DNA from: an uncultured Pseudomonadota bacterium
GTDB taxonomy: Bacteria > Bdellovibrionota_B > Oligoflexia > Oligoflexales > Bog-1112
Assembly: GCA_937896265.1 (NCBI GenBank)
Contig: CALBMD010000213.1
Span: 1-6,699 of the forward strand
Direction: 5' to 3'
Length of the DNA stretch: 6,699 nucleotides
Shown here: piece after piece, positions 5,903 to 6,699 of the stretch
How positions within the stretch are numbered: position 1 is the stretch's first letter
How the letters are laid out: the number at the start of each line of letters is the position of its first letter
Notes under the pieces: generated by a model
Told to the model about the DNA's origin: nothing
Database searches by the model: none
Seen by the model: the letters and a program-made list of their open reading frames with translations, nothing else
Program-made: the position numbers and the translations under genes

Positions 5903-6676
5903 ATGAGCGACGCTTTTTTTTTGAAATTGGACCAGTTTGAGGGGCCTCTTGATTTGCTTTTGCATTTAATCAAGGCCCATGAGCTTAATATCTTTGAAAT
6001 TGATATCTTTGTGCTTACTAGCCAATACCTGAGATATTTGCGGCTTGTGCAATTTCGTCATTTAAAAGAGGCAGCTGGATTTGTGGCGATGGCTGCTTCT
6101 CTTGTTGAAATTAAGACAAGAAGCCTATTGCCGGCTGAAAAAGATGCCCATAACCCAGAAGGACTTCTTGCTGACGAGGACGCTGAAGATTTGCAAGGAG
6201 ATTTGCAAAAGCGCCTTTTGAACTACGAGATGTTTCGACAAGCCGCCATCTATATAGATAGTCTAGCTTCCAGCCAAAAGACCTACGGCAATAAACTTCA
6301 TAGATTTTATCTTGAGGAGCTAAAAGATGCTGAAACCCCGATTCGAGGCGACAAGCACACGCTGGTGATTCTTTATGAGCAACTTTTAAGCACTCTTACT
6401 GAAAGACGACCGACACGGGTTACGGCACTAAAAGATTCTGTGCTGATTGATGAAGTCATGGAAAAAATTTTGGCGTTAGTTGAAGAGAATAAATTCGTGC
6501 TTTTTCAACGCTTATGTGGCGCCTTAACATCACGTTATGAGCTAGTTGTCTACATCCTTGCTTTTTTGCAATTGGTGAAGGATAAAAAACTCTATGTAAA
6601 TCAGGAAAATTCCTTTGGTCCCATTTGGCTTTTTGATTTGGCCTCTAACATAGAAGATCTGGAAACAAGGCAATGA
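5903..6676 (+). CDS. scpA: segregation and condensation protein A (ScpA kleisin)
   Basis: ScpA is the kleisin subunit that bridges the heads of an SMC dimer and binds ScpB, forming the condensin that organises and segregates the nucleoid. The 257-residue length is normal for the family. The N-terminal kleisin signature is FEGPLDLLLHLI (12-23) with a following helix ending in TSQYL (39-43). MAASLVEIKTRSLLP (63-77) is the conserved SMC-neck-contacting helix. LQKRLLNYEMFRQAA (101-115) is the usual central motif leading to the ScpB-binding region. The C-terminal winged helix spans about 180-235, with AFLQLVKDKKL (220-230). Acidic residues fill 80-100. The ATG is supported by AGGA. The TGA overlaps the ATG of the next gene (ATGA), so translational coupling with a downstream partner, probably scpB, is expected. 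Nothing suggests truncation. Confidence 0.96.
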   Translation: MSDAFFLKLDQFEGPLDLLLHLIKAHELNIFEIDIFVLTSQYLRYLRLVQFRHLKEAAGFVAMAASLVEIKTRSLLPAEKDAHNPEGLLADEDAEDLQGDLQKRLLNYEMFRQAAIYIDSLASSQKTYGNKLHRFYLEELKDAETPIRGDKHTLVILYEQLLSTLTERRPTRVTALKDSVLIDEVMEKILALVEENKFVLFQRLCGALTSRYELVVYILAFLQLVKDKKLYVNQENSFGPIWLFDLASNIEDLETRQ

Positions 6677-6699
6677 CTTTAATTGGTGAAAGCCCCCTT
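6673..6699 (+). CDS. start of next gene, probably scpB (3'-truncated)
   Basis: ATG 6673 overlaps the scpA stop in an ATGA arrangement and opens a frame of nine codons (MTLIGESPL) to the contig edge. AAGG at 6667-6670 is very close to the start, and GGA at 6661-6663 is a possible alternative site. Nine residues cannot identify the protein. scpB is suggested only because it usually follows scpA with this kind of overlap. Confidence 0.5.

Noticed and set aside
1..6699. Mobile element, CRISPR array or defence system
   Set aside because: No transposase, integrase, terminal repeats or regularly spaced repeats are visible, and all recognisable genes are housekeeping or envelope functions.

Overview
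This 6,699-base window is AT-rich (roughly 40% G+C by eye). It reads as a short contig from a Gram-negative, diaminopimelate-type bacterium that uses SMC-ScpAB chromosome condensation. The combination is a ClpC-type unfoldase, an exported MpaA/Csd4-like M14 peptidase, ScpA, and a small N-terminal-HTH plus C-terminal-coiled-coil protein. That combination reminds me most of predatory or free-living former deltaproteobacteria (Bdellovibrionota/Oligoflexia). This placement is an inference from protein style, not from a marker gene.

Layout. Bases 1-10 match the 3' end of the Illumina adapter and are probably not genomic. Bases 11-1469 (+) are the C-terminal half of a ClpC-like Hsp100 ATPase whose 5' part lies outside the contig. 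Bases 1470-1622 hold no gene, but contain a weak terminator-like hairpin and several inverted repeats that could fold into a branched RNA. Bases 1623-2195 (+) encode a 190-residue HTH/coiled-coil protein. It meets queA (tRNA queuosine biosynthesis, 2192-3349, minus) tail to tail with a 4-base overlap. A 53-base divergent gap separates queA from a 435-codon exported protein of unknown function (3403-4710, +). That gene again meets its neighbour tail to tail with a 4-base overlap; the neighbour is an exported M14 metallopeptidase (4707-5771, minus). A second divergent promoter region (5772-5902) drives the peptidase leftward and scpA (5903-6676, +) rightward. The last 27 bases begin another gene, overlapping the scpA stop as ATGA; by gene order it is probably scpB.

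How the genes work together. Most are housekeeping: protein quality control (ClpC), tRNA modification (QueA), chromosome segregation (ScpA and probably ScpB) and peptidoglycan stem-peptide processing (M14). Strands alternate, so only scpA and the following gene look like a true operon. I see no mobile element, CRISPR array, tRNA or rRNA. I did not find a convincing new biological system. The items most worth a second look are the structured intergenic stretch after clpC, the unrecognised exported protein, the exported MpaA-like peptidase with a TTG start, and a QueA that departs from usually conserved motifs.
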